The position numbers were made by a program, and so were the translations under genes. 64,000 bases of DNA, taken from NCBI GenBank assembly GCA_037447655.1, contig JBBHKE010002692.1:62001-126000 (forward strand). Reading direction: 5' to 3'. This stretch comes from Zygnema cylindricum (taxonomy: Eukaryota > Streptophyta > Zygnematophyceae > Zygnematales > Zygnemataceae). Positions 46,101 to 54,235 of this stretch are shown piece after piece (the first letter of the stretch is position 1; the number at the start of each line of letters is the position of its first letter). The notes under the pieces were generated by a model that did not search any database, was not told the origin of the DNA, and saw only the letters and a list, made by a program, of their open reading frames with translations.

Positions 46101-46254
46101 AGACATCATCCTCAAAACTAGCAGTAAAGACTCCTTCCCTAGTGCTAGTAAAAAAACCCTTATCATCTAATACTGATGTAGAGATAAGATTTTTGTTCAG
46201 CTCCGGAATAAACAATACATCGGAGAATGTTAATATGGATGTCTTTCTTTCTAC
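43195..46254 (-). CDS. Copia pol: integrase, reverse transcriptase, RNase H
   Basis: One uninterrupted frame, in the same frame as gag and separated from it only by the TAA at 46255-46257. Numbering from the frame position at 46215: HHCC zinc (H73, H78, C107, C110); integrase core with D138 and E237 but Asn at 201, where Copia integrases have the second catalytic Asp (RSNNGGEY); RT with YVDD at 676-679; RNase H with D856, E898 and D932. Length about 1,006-1,020 aa, normal for IN-RT-RH. It would copy element RNA and insert the DNA in the nucleus. Translation needs readthrough of the TAA or another route, and the integrase substitution probably blocks integration. Otherwise this is the best-preserved element here. 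Confidence 0.93.
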   Translation of the reverse strand, partial: VERKTSILTFSDVLFIPELNKNLISTSVLDDKGFFTSTREGVFTASFEDDVYFIAEKGSHGMFRLILSNEKKKLYYAGVHDIMMWHKRLGHVNLDKLRKMKKMGVVEGIQFSESDDISDCSGCAQGKAHRLPFPKSATYKGEKILDLVHTDIWGPAKVPSPGGKRFMMTITDDWSRYSRVYFLKNKSEAEDCFRQYKAWSEKLHETPIKRVRSNNGGEYTSNQFEDFLREDGVQHQKTVPENPEQNGVAERLNRTLSDSARSMLSDKKIGKRFWAEAMNCANYLKNRVLTSAIKDQTPYERWTGRKPDISHLKVFGSQVFSLDTDRSNWKLDPKGKPGYLLGNDEDVKGYRVYDLKREDIILVKHLVVMDEGKSVDPFKYTKSVKIRFESENSDDFELPNYPGFREDDILAGTNQPEKDSAVETPVTTLLEAEDVVEIDSESRDRGEAEFVRKNPREPSIPASDFEGGRRSSKRLQEKQVNNKVTKLSHQDEPQTYGEAMTCPERNRWKTAINEEMASIMAANTWELVDCPPNRKPINCKWVFKLKLNPDNTIERYKARLVAKGFTQKEGIDYEETFAPVVRFPSVRILLSLAVAEDMEVHQMDIKTAFLHGELEEEIFMRQPEGFVEEGEESKVCRLIKSLYGLKQAPRQWNKKLDEFLTGLGYIRISSDHSIYVFEDEEGFIFIAIYVDDLLVLSKSMEKINKLKTDLKGRFEMKDMGEAKYILGIQVERDRKRKIIRLTQKEAIGNMLEKFQMDKTNSCTTPMELKKGSEGSEEEGVIVLDEELSPDEQKFMQTIPYRQVVGSLIYFMNCTRPDLAAAVRVLSRSLNAPTKKDWEAAKRVLRYLVGTRDLWLHLGGENTDITTWSDASYGDAPMRRFTSGYVLYVGDGACCWSSKQQKVIAQSTMEAEYMASCSAVKELMWVKSLLGELGHLKSGVQKIFCDNQAAIAIFANPKHHFKAKHMDIRLSFVREKVENKIISLEYRPDSEMVADMMTKPVPSPKLIFCREKCGMKLKID

Positions 46255-47541
46255 TTACACTTTTAGATCTACCGATCCTACAAGAGTAGTGGTGACTATC
46301 CTCCCATCCCCGTACTCTATCTCTACGGTGGGAATCTTTCTTATCTTAGTGAACAGGTGTCTATCCTTACACATGTGCATGGAGGCACCTGAATCTACAA
46401 TCCAGCCTGCTTCACCTTTCAATCCACCGTAAGCACATTTCTGCCTTCGTGGAATTTCGACCTCTAACTCCTCATCCAAAATGAGCTCATCGTCCTCGTC
46501 CTCGGATTCAGCCTCAAGTACCTGTGTGACAAGGGCCTTTTTCTTTCCTCTCGGGGTACCACCGGTCTGCCCCTCCTTTAACCGAAGCTCGGTTAGCTTA
46601 GTGCATACTTCCATATAGTGCCCCGGTTTCTTACAAAAATGACATAGTCCTTTGGGAGCCCTTGGTTCGAACTCATCGGCCTGTTTTTTCTGCTCCCTAC
46701 CCCCATAGTTTCCGACCGGTTTTCGGGAATCCCTGTTCCTCCAATCAGTTGCTGTTGCCAAGGCTTGGCCACTCTTTCCTCCCCTTCGGATCTCAATTGT
46801 ATTCTCTTGAACGAGAATCATTCCTACCACTGAGTTCCATATCCACCTTGAGTCAGGCAAGTCCTGCACACGGTAAACTATGTTCAGGAACTCATCAGGT
46901 AACTTCATCAGTAAACAGTTAACCTTTTCTTTTTCACTAAAATCTTTTCCCGCACTCTTTAGCTCCATGAAGAGTGTAGCAAGCTCATTGCAAAAATCCA
47001 ACATATTTTCCCCTTTGTATACATACTCCTTAACTTTCTGATCAGCCAACTGTTGTTGCTGAATCGTACCACTTCGGTACATCTCTATAAGAGCCATCCA
47101 AAGATCGGATGCCCTTTCTACCTGCAAATGAGGACATGCAAGTCCTTGAGTGAGATGGCGTAGGATGAAGTGCTTTGCCGCCATATTGTTGAAGTCCCAG
47201 GTTTCAATATCATTCTCCTCGTTCCTCGGAATAGGTGACATGAATGCTAAACCAGTTGCTATTGGTGTGGTCGCCTCCTTCTCCTTTCCTTTGTCCACCA
47301 CCTCTCCTTCCTTTGTTTCCTCCGTTGAAGGTGAATCCTCTTTCCTGGTGAATCTGCTTCCTCCAAACCCTAGAGGAATTCCAAGACTTGATGGACGCCC
47401 AAATCGTCCACTCACTATCCCCCAAAACCTTTTTTTGCATAGAGCTCCTATCATCATACTTTCCCAGTATATGAAGCCAGTTCCATTAAAGATTGGTACC
47501 CTAGAGGGTGGGCCCATAACCTGAAACTCTGAGACCTCCAT
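46255..47541 (-). CDS. Copia gag-protease
   Basis: 428 aa from ATG at 47541, which lies inside the 5' LTR; an alternative ATG at 47517 lies in the primer-binding site. Residues about 17-27 (FNGTGFIYWES) match the start of Copia gag proteins. A CCHC zinc knuckle CHFCKKPGHYMEVC is at 300-313, and an aspartic protease active site WIVDSGASMHM is near 380-390. The frame ends with TAA right after the protease region (SVDLKV). The product would form virus-like particles in the cytoplasm and cleave itself. Stopping here would give Gag-protease without Pol, the ratio control that Drosophila copia achieves by splicing. Confidence 0.92.
   Translation of the reverse strand: MEVSEFQVMGPPSRVPIFNGTGFIYWESMMIGALCKKRFWGIVSGRFGRPSSLGIPLGFGGSRFTRKEDSPSTEETKEGEVVDKGKEKEATTPIATGLAFMSPIPRNEENDIETWDFNNMAAKHFILRHLTQGLACPHLQVERASDLWMALIEMYRSGTIQQQQLADQKVKEYVYKGENMLDFCNELATLFMELKSAGKDFSEKEKVNCLLMKLPDEFLNIVYRVQDLPDSRWIWNSVVGMILVQENTIEIRRGGKSGQALATATDWRNRDSRKPVGNYGGREQKKQADEFEPRAPKGLCHFCKKPGHYMEVCTKLTELRLKEGQTGGTPRGKKKALVTQVLEAESEDEDDELILDEELEVEIPRRQKCAYGGLKGEAGWIVDSGASMHMCKDRHLFTKIRKIPTVEIEYGDGRIVTTTLVGSVDLKV
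47509..47521 (-). other. Primer-binding site, half-tRNA(iMet) type
   Basis: On the minus strand GGTTATGGGCCCA begins at the base after the LTR. All 13 bases are complementary to the anticodon region of initiator tRNA-Met (TGGGCCCATAACC), as in Drosophila copia. It also encodes part of gag and supplies an ATG. Confidence 0.9.
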
Positions 47542-48571
47542 AAGTCCTCAGAGTGGACAGCTTCCAAAAAGCCTCTAGGATAATCCTGACCCCTTTGTGT
47601 TTAAGCAAAAATAACTGCCACCCTGGCAGACAAAAACTCTGACCAACTTCACCCCTGTGAAGACAAGACTCCCCTGAGTCGATAGCAAAAAGAATCTCTG
47701 AATTTGCTCCCCTGAGCAGTAAGTTATGGAGGGTCAAAGTTGACCTTTTGTACAGAAGCTCTCTGGGAGAGAGGGTCCTATCTTCTAATTTTTCTAAGTC
47801 CTATCTCTCTCACAAACTCTATCTACTGATGTACGGAACCAATCAGAATTGAGTTCCGTACGTAAAAGTACAGCTGCCGGTGTACTTTATGTACGGACAT
47901 TGTACGACATGGCCAAAATGTCGACACATGTCAAATCCGGATTCGGTGCCATAATCTCCGGAGATTCCACAATCCAACGGAATTTCGCCACGTGTCATCC
48001 GATGTGGCGATGGCCACAAACCGCCGAAATCTTCCTCCGCGATCTCGGCGATAATCTCGGCCGTCCGATTAAAGTCGGCTTTAATCGTAGCCGTAATAAA
48101 TACATGCGCGGTATTTGTTTCATTTACGAAACAAATGCGCGGTACTGATTTGTGTCCGTACTGTAAGTCGTACATTTATATTTTACTGGATCTATGTATC
48201 CCGTAATTAATTTCAGTTAAATGGTTTATTGCACGCATAATCATTTAAATAAATATCAAACTATATAGTACGTAACACTACTGCTAGACTTAACGGCTAA
48301 GGCTACCGGCTACTTCCTATCTGCCGGCCGGCAGGTACAGAGATCAAATCCTGCCGCCGGCACATACCTTTTAATTAAATAAATAAACCCTAATATAAAA
48401 TTCCCGTAAACCTCAGGATAGCCAAGGTAGCCATGGCTCTAGCTTCCTCTCCAATTTCTCAGTGACTGCGACAAGTTTGAGAGTTGGAGAGAGAAGTTAG
48501 AGATAGACTGCCTCGACTTCTATATTTCTTTTCAGATCTAGAAAATACTAATAAAACCATTAGTTTCTACA
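47522..48571 (-). mobile_element. 5' LTR of the nearly intact minus-strand Copia element
   Basis: 1,050 bp, TG...CA, same length as the 3' LTR. Substitutions were seen in only a few clusters (for example the 48335-48357 region opposite 42945-42967), about 1% overall. That implies a recent insertion; age needs a lineage-specific rate. Whole element 42132-48571 is 6,440 bp. Confidence 0.95.
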
Positions 48572-48939
48572 CCAGAGAGATAGGAAAAACGCAGAGACAA
48601 AAAGATACACAAATAAAATCAAAGAAACAAAATGTATGCCATAATTGAGAGAAAGTAATTCAATAAGAATAAGCTCAATATGAAACTTGATAATACTGAA
48701 ACACAAAGTGACATCCTTGCTGGAGTTCCAATTTTCTATCCTTCAAACGTCGAAGCCAATAATTTCAGTAAACTCTAAAAATACCCATGGAAAAACTTTT
48801 TTTAACACGGTACCGAAGAAGCAATAACCTAAAAAATCACAAAATGAATACCACATTACACAATGTGGTCAATAACTTTCATAAAAAATGAAAGGTCTAT
48901 GTCAGCCGATATTTCATTCCGATGGAGTCATTCACAATT

Positions 48940-49536
48940 TCACTCAACCAAAACCGTTTCTGACAGCAGTTCATCAAGTCTGTCCTTATTCAAAATCTCC
49001 GCCGTCAGATTTGCCCTAATACTGACGCAATGTTTCAATTCCCTCCTAAAAGGTTCCATGTTGAAATGTTGCCTAAAAGGGCGACATCGTAACTCCATTG
49101 GTCCGTCGCCTCTTCGTGACGCCACCAATCCACTCCATTCATAGTTCACGAGAGATCTAGCTATGATGTGAATGAGGTCCGCTACGGACATCTTAACTGA
49201 ATTATCAACATGGAGCGGAAAGGGGATGTCACATATGTGATCTCGCATTTTATCCATCAAGGGAGAACGAATGTCGGCAGTCAATGTCGAATGTGTGCTA
49301 TGCTTGTGACGTTTGTAGAACAGACCGGTCTTCTTGTAAATGCAGAGCGTATTTCCTTCGCGTACGAGCTGGAATACGACTTCGTGGGATTCTCTCGAAT
49401 GTTCGTTTTCGAAACAAACCGTAATGTAACCTGTCACATGTTTGGATATCTTTTCAACACAAAAATCGGCGATTTTCTGAAGAAAGGGTGTCGCTACTGC
49501 GGCAGCACCACCAACAGCTGCTGCTACATCCACCAT
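48940..49536 (-). CDS. G5: intact member of the unrecognised repeat-borne gene family (198 aa)
   Basis: ATG at 49536 (context GAGAAAATGG), stop at 48940-48942. It is the only one of five copies with no frameshift or internal stop. Residues 1-25 are an Ala/Val-rich, probably helical segment (VDVAAAVGGAAAVATPFLQK) without a signal-peptide cleavage look. Residues about 50-70 hold SHEVVFQLVREGNTLCIYKK and about 110-140 hold DNSVKMSVADLIHIIARSL followed by W-SGLVAS. A basic block ELRCRPFRQHFNMEPFRRELK follows and the end is acidic-leucine (RLDELLSETVLVE). The protein is predicted soluble, with no Cys/His cluster and no known fold recognised. The upstream tandem modules and 3-kb unit context suggest a gene carried by a mobile or segmentally amplified repeat. 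Confidence 0.6.
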   Translation of the reverse strand: MVDVAAAVGGAAAVATPFLQKIADFCVEKISKHVTGYITVCFENEHSRESHEVVFQLVREGNTLCIYKKTGLFYKRHKHSTHSTLTADIRSPLMDKMRDHICDIPFPLHVDNSVKMSVADLIHIIARSLVNYEWSGLVASRRGDGPMELRCRPFRQHFNMEPFRRELKHCVSIRANLTAEILNKDRLDELLSETVLVE

Positions 49537-49559
49537 TTTCTCCTTTAGAGTTTTTGGGA

Positions 49560-50496
49560 CTTATAATTTGTAGACAAGTGAATAATATTATAATTTTGGT
49601 AGTTTTTAAAACGACAAAGTTTATGCCACCTTTATAAGGCGTGAATGCTGCCGTCTTCGGCCATTTTCAAACTTGGACAGGATTGGCGGTACAGGTTTAG
49701 TACGGTACTTTATTTTCTAAGAGCCTCTGTCTTTGTCGAAAATCCATATTTTTCTGCCATTGGTACGTTGAAATTCCTCAGTGTACGGACGCGGTTTGAG
49801 CGAGTTTTGTTGACTGGTACAGTAATTAGGAATCAATTACAGGATCAAAGTTTTGCAATGTTTTTGAGGGTAAAACGCACATTTCGTACAGTTTTATTTG
49901 TAAATTACGTACGATTTGCACTTAAACTGTACGATTTTTCCTCAGGGGTATGGTCTTTGACACGTGGATGCTGCCGTTTCTGGCTATTTTCAAACTTTTC
50001 AGCGCTCCGGGATTGCGGTGCTGTACCTTCTAAGATTCTCTGTCGTTCTTCGAAATTCCAGATTTTCAGCCATTGGTACTTTGTTATTTATGTGTACGGA
50101 AGTGGTTTGAAGGAGTTTACACTATCGAAGTTTTGCAATATCAGGGTAAGTCGTGCTGTTCGTACAGTTTCTTGAAAGGTTACGTACTTTATGCACTAAA
50201 ACTGTACAATTTACTCTCAAAATTGTGGCATTTTTTCAGTATAATTACCCTACGGGCGTGGCTGCAGATGAAACAAGTTTCGCCTGGTCAAAAAAGTCAC
50301 AAACGAACCCACGTGGTCAATTAGAAACTTCACACACAAAACGACGAAAAACTGGGCGCTAAGAGTTTCGGTCAAACGAAACGTTGACCCATTGTCTAAT
50401 AAAGTAGAAATATTGTCGGCTGTCATAATATTTTAAAGAAAAAATCGTACCATGCGAATGAGTGCGTAACGCTAACATTTGTCTGACGTTGATTAC
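49560..50496 (-). promoter_or_regulatory. Tandem upstream modules of G5
   Basis: On the minus strand at least two modules contain CCAATGGCTGAAAA..., GCCAATCC or GCAATCCC, TTTGAAAATGGCCGAAGACGG and AAAACTGTACGAAATGTGCG. The 5' edge (TCAACGTCAGACAAATG) matches the start of unit A. Presumed promoter region; no TATA box was identified with confidence. Confidence 0.45.
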
Positions 50497-50498
50497 TA

Positions 50499-51114
50499 CA
50501 CCGCGAATCGTAATTAGAGTAAATTACTCTAATTCGGTCGCTCGAAATTTCGACTCTATCACATCAAATAGAGTAATCGATTCTAATTTTTTCATTATTC
50601 TAATTTAGGTGAGGTTTAATTAGCGTAAAAAATTCTAATATAGGTTATTTTTAAATAGTGTGGAGTACGGACGACGTCTGACCGTGCAAAATTGTACTTT
50701 TATAAGTAAAAAGGTACAAATTATGATTTAATAGAATCGCGCTCGCACGTGAAATCGCACTAAACAAAAAAATCAATCACATCGAAAAAAAGCCGTTCGC
50801 ATAACTCTCGTCCGTCGACAGCATCGTCGTCAGTGTGAACATTAACTGACATTCAATGCGACAAATATTATTAGCGTCATAATGACGTCAATACTATACC
50901 GGACTGACACATTTTGTACGTCCACGTAATTTAGTGTTCATAATTATCGCGCACATAATTATCGCCGACATAACCCAATATAGAATAACTAAATAAATTA
51001 GAGTAAACTTCATAGTTAGAAAAGCTCTATCACATAAATTAGCGTCAATTACTCTAATTGTATTTTTTGGCTTTTTCTCTAATTTTTTCATTACTCTAAT
51101 TACGATTCGCGGTG
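50499..51114. mobile_element. TA-flanked MITE, CACCGCGAATCG subtype
   Basis: It starts CACCGCGAATCGTAATTAGAG, ends TACGATTCGCGGTG, and has TA at 50497-50498 and 51115-51116. 616 bp, related to 9373-9856. It abuts unit C at the same point where a different MITE abuts unit A. Confidence 0.8.
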
Positions 51115-51121
51115 TACAGTA

Positions 51122-51610
51122 CACCGTGAATCGCTATTAGCGTAATAAAAAATATAGCGTAATAAAACAATTAGCGTACTTTACGGTAAATTGTGTTTTT
51201 TCGGGTACACCATGATACTAATTTATCATGTACTCTAATTTGTAAACTGCTTTGTAAAAAAATTTGGCACGTAATATGTCCACACTAAAACATGTAGATG
51301 TACGAAATTGTTCAAATCGTACGCCGTCGCGTTTTTTTTACATCTGCGTATGCCGGAAAATATTTACGCAATTATATATTATTATATTTTCTGTACTTTT
51401 AAATTTAAAAACGTACGGAATAGTACAGATCTGACAGTCCGTACACCACACTATTTAAAAGGACACTAAATTACAGTTGTGAACCGCATAGAGCGGGGTA
51501 CCTCAAATAACGTGCAAAAACATTTAGCGTACTTTATTCTATTTGAGAATTTGCCCCAAAAAAAGGGGTACCCCAATTAGCGTCATGTACGCTAATAGCG
51601 ATTCACGGTG
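51122..51610. mobile_element. TA-flanked MITE, CACCGTGAATCG family, copy 2
   Basis: 489 bp, TA at 51120-51121 and 51611-51612, nearly identical to 637-1119 (same order of TCGGGTACACCATGATAC, ACATGTAGA, GAGCGGGGTACCTC). The high identity of copies 50 kb apart suggests recent activity. Confidence 0.88.
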
Positions 51611-51612
51611 TA

Positions 51613-52063
51613 CAGGAGTGTATTGTAATTAACAATAATAGAGTTAAATATATTTTTTCTTTTGGCTCCTTTTTTTTTCTCTCTCTTTCTTTTTTGGGGA
51701 TTGCAGCGGCCTCTTGTGATACGTCAAATTCCCACAGCGTCACTTACCACGTGGCTTTGTAATGCCATCATATGTACGGCTACAGTACTGTTTCCTGTCT
51801 TATATGGTTGTCAACTCTCATTCTTCGTATACGGCCAGTTGCATCACTGCCCATCGATGTGTTACGGTACTGTTATAAACTCTATTTTGTGTATGAGTAC
51901 CAGAATTATATAAGCATTGATTATCAACTTTGGCAGTTTGCGTGTACGTTGAGCTGGCATGAAACCCTGAAAAACGTCGTTTTTATATGTCGTATTCTGA
52001 CCGGGTGAAGAGCGCAGGTTCAGAGCCCGAAAAACGCTCGATTCAGTATAGTACACACCCCAC
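51613..52063. repeat. Arm of the G1/G3-type repeat unit (inverse orientation), no gene
   Basis: CTCCTTTTTTTTTCTCTC, GATTGCAGCGGCCTC, CACAGCGTCACTTACCACGTGG and GTACGGCTACAGTACTG match the inverse of 1680-1790 and parallel 20080-20500. 51830-51915 (GGCCAGTTGCATCACTGCCC) matches 21738-21815. Confidence 0.6.
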
Positions 52064-52276
52064 AACCGTGAATCGTAACTAGCGTTTAATGGTTTTTTCG
52101 TCTCTTAAAACATCTTTTTCCGTACACAGTTGTCGGATTATGGATCTGACGGTTGCGATTGAAAGTTTATATCCTCGGCTTACGGATGGCGGTCTTAAAA
52201 AATTGGACAAATGTGTATGGAGAAAAGATGTTTTCAGTGGCGAAAAAATTATTAACGCTAATTACGATTCACGGTG
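52064..52276. mobile_element. MITE, short subfamily
   Basis: ACCGTGAATCGTAACTAGCG at the left and CGCTAATTACGATTCACGGTG at the right, about 213 bp. The core shared with 23542-23754 and 52688-52894 includes CTTTTTCCGTACACAGTTG and GGATCTGACGG. The outer TA is not preserved at either side. Confidence 0.65.
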
Positions 52277-52687
52277 CGGTACTAAACTTGTGGGGGGGTT
52301 GAAAACGACATACGAATTAAAGTAAAATTTAAAGAAATGATAAGCGCAAACGCCATTTTGTATTGACGTAAATCTTACGTCATCCGACGTGAACATGCAC
52401 AAAATTCGCCGCGCCTTGTGTCGTTTTTGTGGCGTCGCGCTGCCAAGTCAAATGCGACGCATACGCATGCGACGCCGGATTGTTGGCGCAGGTGAAGACA
52501 AAAAATTCCGACACGCTTTCTGCAAACTGGGAACGACTTCTCAACTGTGGAAACCACATGGAAACGAATTCAAGCGTCTCGACGTCGAGAGACTGACCAA
52601 CGTTCGTTGGACATTATTCTAAAAACTGAAAAAACGGTCGTCGTACATTAATTCTTAATAGCTGCAGGCATCCTCTTTCCTCCGGTA
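52277..52687. repeat. Dispersed repeat segment, no gene
   Basis: About 52330-52625 parallels 23820-24170 (CTTGTGTCGTTTTTGTGGCG, CTGGGAACGACTTCTCAAC, GAAACCACATGGAAACGAA). The 77-codon frame here has no recognised homology. Confidence 0.55.
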
Positions 52688-52894
52688 CACCCTGAATCGC
52701 TATTAGCGTTAATGTTTTGTATGCCACTTTTCTCCGTACACATTTGTACAATTTTCAATTTGAGACCGCCAATCGGAACCTGAGAATCTTGGCTTTCAGT
52801 CGCAACCGTCAGATCCACAATCCTACAAGTGTGTACGGAGAAAATATGTTTTAAGTGGCGAAAAAAACATTGACGCTAATAGCGATTCACGCTG
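52688..52894. mobile_element. TA-flanked MITE, short subfamily
   Basis: CACCCTGAATCGCTATTAGCG at the left and ACGCTAATAGCGATTCACGCTG at the right, TA at 52686-52687 and 52895-52896, 207 bp. Confidence 0.75.
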
Positions 52895-52924
52895 TACTTA
52901 GCTCAAAGGAAATCATTTCGCGAC

Positions 52925-53706
52925 GTTATTTTTGTTGATTTGTGGTCGTATTGTTTTTTTGTGTTTGTTTTTTAACGTTTGCTTTCACGAATACAGTAGG
53001 ATTAAAAAATTCGTTTAATTTTTCTTCGAAGAAGAACGACTTCTTAAGACCAATTATTAGTTCGGTGGAAAGGTATGAAGAGGAAACCAAGGGGAAAAAG
53101 GGAGAAGATGGAGGGAGAAGGAGAGCGATGGAGATGGAGAGGGAGAGAGAAGTAAAGGGAAAGAGAAGAGGGAGAGAGAAGTAAAGGGAGGGAGAAGAGG
53201 GAGTAGGAGAGGGAGGGAGGAGAGAGTGGAAAAGTTTTGGGAAAATTGTGAGGAGAAACGAAAGAAGGAGAGATAAAAGAGAGGAAGGAATATGTAGATA
53301 GAGAGAGAGAGAGACTTTGGAGGGAAAAAACTTTAATGAATTAAAAAAGGAGAGGGAGAGGGGGAGGGAAAAAGAGGCTGTCAAAATTGTAAATTTTCAG
53401 GTCAGATTTTTTTGAGAGGTTTGTGTGGGGAAGGCGGAAATGGGAAAAGGGAGAAATAGGGGGGAAATAAAATAGAGGAATTCGAAAATGAGAGGCAGAG
53501 AAGTAGAGAAAAAGAAGAAACTTGACAAGGGAAAAAAGAGAAAATGTAGGAAGGGAAGGGTAAGAAGCGTGGAAAGAAATGGGAAAGAGAGAGGAAGGAG
53601 GAGGAAAAGTCAAGGGGAGAAGGGGGGAAAAGAGAAAGAAGGCAAGGGGGGAAAAGGAAGATTGAGAACTGAAAAAACGGAAAAGGGAAAAGGGTTAAAG
53701 TAGAAG
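52925..53706. repeat. Purine-rich (GGGAGA)n tract
   Basis: From about 53080 to 53700 the plus strand is almost only A and G. Open frames on either strand (Lys/Arg/Glu-rich or Phe/Pro/Ser-rich) are composition artefacts. No gene. Confidence 0.8.
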
Positions 53707-54235
53707 GTGAAAGGATCTTACACAAAACTCAGAGTGCAAGACTACAGCGGAAGCATTCATAACATTTCACACGAGAGAGAACTGTCCACAAAAGCCAATA
53801 TATTTCATAGATATTTTCTCCCATAAAAGATTAACTTCCCTTTGCCCCTAAGCTGGAATATATAGTACTGCAAGTGAAACGTCACAGTATCAAACTAAAA
53901 AGGTAAAAATAAACTAAACATAAAATGCGTACAAAGCGCCTACAAATCAAATCGCGTCTATACGCGAAACGACATGGTACTAAAGTACTAAACACACGGA
54001 CAATCAAAAGTTCAAAACCAAAACATAACGACAAAACGAACATACATACCCTACACGCCAAACGACATAATACCTGGTCGTCGCCAAACTAAATCTTTGC
54101 GAGACTAGAGTACTGCAAAAACGTACAACAAAACTTAATGACTCCAAACCAACATGGACCATTAACTTCACGTAACGACAAGCTAGCTGGCCACGCGACA
54201 AACCGCGACGGTCGATTACAACATTGATTCTAACA
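53707..54235 (-). mobile_element. Probable 3' LTR of degenerate Copia element X
   Basis: The right end is clear: on the minus strand the purine tract GAGAGGGGGAT is followed by TGTTAGAATCAATG (LTR start at 54235). The left boundary is a guess (TGAAAGGATC at 53707, where the purine tract ends), because no second LTR lies in the window. Confidence 0.5.

Larger units (their letters stand above)
40912..50496 (-). repeat. Repeat unit C carrying intact gene copy G5, split by a Copia element
   Basis: Read on the minus strand: start about 50496 (next to a MITE, as in unit A), upstream modules 50230-49640, gene 49536-48940, downstream arm 48939-48572, then the Copia element (48571-42132), then the arm resumes at 42131 and runs to GGATGGTGCA near 40917. 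Joining across the Copia gives CACATCCAGAGAGATAGG, which matches the uninterrupted paralogous site CATATCCAGATAGATAGG at 36006-36023 in unit B. Confidence 0.7.

Noticed and set aside
42453-48175. 110-codon and 99-codon frames repeated at 42453-42785 and 47843-48175
   Set aside because: These are the two LTR copies, so their apparent conservation reflects LTR identity. Overlapping frames exist on the opposite strand.
52926-53725. Open frames of 70-150 codons in the purine-rich tract
   Set aside because: Both strands are open because the sequence is nearly only A and G; the peptides are low complexity.
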